Shown here: one piece after another, positions 6,823 to 7,155 of the stretch
Position numbering within the stretch: the first letter of the stretch is position 1
How the letters are laid out: the number at the start of each line of letters is the position of its first letter
NCBI GenBank assembly: GCA_900770275.1
Contig: CAAGJS010000359.1
Location: 1-7,155 of the forward strand
DNA length: 7,155 nucleotides
Reading direction: 5' to 3'
Origin: Erysipelotrichaceae bacterium
GTDB taxonomy: Bacteria; Bacillota_I; Bacilli_A; Erysipelotrichales; Erysipelotrichaceae
Notes under the pieces: generated by a model
Told to the model about the DNA's origin: nothing
Databases searched by the model: none
Seen by the model: the letters and a program-made list of their open reading frames with translations, nothing else
Made by a program: the position numbers and the translations under genes

Positions 6823-6851
6823 GCATTTGGCAGCCCCCTTTCTGCTTTCAA
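6819..6851 (-). other. Possible 10-codon leader frame coupled to TerS
   Basis: GGGAGG (6857-6862) stands 5 bases before a TTG at 6851-6849 that opens a 10-codon frame ending in TGA at 6821-6819. That TGA overlaps the TerS ATG as ATGA. Ribosomes ending this mini-frame would be placed on the poorly served TerS start. The same codons are also the tail of a longer out-of-frame reading from 7037. Whether it is translated is unknown. Confidence 0.3.
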
Positions 6852-6864
6852 TTCGTCCTCCCTG

Positions 6865-7059
6865 CTATCTCCGTATATTGTGCTGTGTATCCCACCAATC
6901 CCGATACCGTCTGCAATCCTGTATGCTTGCCGTCGTCCAGCACCGCTCCACGCACTCCGTACAAGGACAGGACGCCAGCTGCTCGATGCGCCGGATGGCG
7001 TCTCTGTAGTCCGCATCTGACAGATGCGATAGATCATGCTCCTGATCGATGTCGGTCAT
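6865..7059 (-). CDS. Small cysteine-rich phage protein of unknown function
   Basis: A 64-residue protein that I cannot assign to a named family. The N-terminal half is acidic and helical (MTDIDQEHDLSHLSDADYRD). The second half holds five cysteines spaced C31-x-C-x2-C-x3-C-x8-C49, then a basic/aromatic stretch CRRYRDWW (49-56). The spacing suggests binding of a metal such as zinc, which is an inference. Small Cys-rich proteins are often found just before the terminase genes in Firmicutes phages, where HNH endonucleases also occur, but no HNH motif is present. The start is chosen by GGAGG at 7065-7069, 5 bases before the ATG. The frame runs further upstream through a GTG at 7071, which has no ribosome binding site. 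It lies about 40 bases before TerS and is the first complete gene after the hairpin at 7071-7125. Confidence 0.65.
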   Translation of the reverse strand: MTDIDQEHDLSHLSDADYRDAIRRIEQLASCPCTECVERCWTTASIQDCRRYRDWWDTQHNIRR

Positions 7060-7064
7060 ACGTG

Positions 7065-7069
7065 CCTCC
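7065..7069 (-). promoter_or_regulatory. Ribosome binding site of the small Cys-rich gene
   Basis: GGAGG with a 5-base spacer (CACGT) before ATG 7059. It sets the start there and not at the GTG at 7071, which lies upstream of this site. Confidence 0.75.
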
Positions 7070-7070
7070 A

Positions 7071-7125
7071 CAAAAAGAAAGAGGCCGGGAAGATGTATGT
7101 CAGAAAAGGAGGATACCGGCCTCTT
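7071..7125 (-). terminator. Hairpin with U-rich tail: terminator or attenuator before the packaging genes
   Basis: Plus-strand arms 7079-7088 (AAGAGGCCGG) and 7116-7125 (CCGGCCTCTT) are a perfect 10-pair inverted repeat around a 27-base loop. In the minus-strand transcript the second arm is followed by TCTTTTTG (7078-7071), giving a U-rich tail. The plus-strand transcript has no such tail. The hairpin ends about 20 bases before the start of the small Cys-rich gene, too close for a promoter to fit after it. Transcripts of the packaging genes must therefore pass through it, or start inside it. A consensus -35 hexamer TTGACA occurs at 7130-7125, but no good -10 box follows at 16-18 bases. The long loop lowers confidence. 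Confidence 0.55.
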
Positions 7126-7155
7126 GTCAAAGGAAAACGGCAGCCATCTTTCTGA

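Noticed and set aside
6819..7037. A 72-codon minus-strand frame overlapping the Cys-rich gene and ending as ATGA on TerS
   Set aside because: Overlaps the Cys-rich gene almost completely in another frame, has no ribosome binding site at its start, and its translation is low-complexity R/S/G. Only its last 10 codons have a possible independent start.
1..7155. CRISPR arrays, tRNA or rRNA genes, insertion sequences, attachment sites
   Set aside because: No spaced repeat array, no cloverleaf-like segment noticed, no transposase-like protein, and no integrase or end-duplication seen in the window.

Overview
The window is the head-morphogenesis and DNA-packaging block of a tailed double-stranded DNA phage, most likely a prophage of siphovirus type. 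All genes lie on the minus strand, so it reads from high to low coordinates. The gene order (small terminase, large terminase, SPP1-type portal, minor capsid protein of the MuF/SPP1-gp7 group, GP20-type scaffold, HK97-fold major capsid) is the standard one for phages of Gram-positive Firmicutes. Strong AGGAGG ribosome binding sites, short gene spacings and one ATGA stop/start overlap fit a Firmicutes host. Hand-counted sample lines of the backbone are roughly 52-60% GC, suggesting a moderately GC-rich, probably gut-type clostridial lineage. The host is an inference, and nothing here shows whether the phage is integrated.

Layout in transcription order. At the right edge (about 7072-7125) a GC-rich hairpin with a U-rich tail looks like a minus-strand terminator or attenuator. 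It is followed at once by a 64-residue cysteine-rich protein (7059-6865), TerS (6822-6289), TerL (6302-5070), portal (5073-3508) and minor capsid protein (3496-1817). After these come a region of about 310 bases without an intact gene (1509-1816), the scaffold (1497-943) and the major capsid gene, which runs off the left edge (929-1).

Together these genes cut and package the genome (TerS/TerL), form the ring through which DNA enters (portal), add a minor head protein that may be injected (MuF type), and build the procapsid (scaffold plus major capsid). The spacing implies coupled translation from TerS to the minor capsid gene. A hairpin at 1602-1627 then separates that unit from scaffold and capsid.

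The most interesting part is the end of the minor capsid gene. Its last 160 or so residues follow a linker with a tandem repeat, drop to about 42% GC, and resemble the nuclease-like C-terminal domains (BECR/PBECR type) that some phage minor capsid proteins carry as toxins. Directly downstream, back at about 53-57% GC, is a coding-like frame of about 50 codons with no usual start codon. It could be a displaced backbone gene, a decayed small gene, or a C-terminal extension reached by frameshift. No intact immunity gene is visible beside the putative toxin domain.
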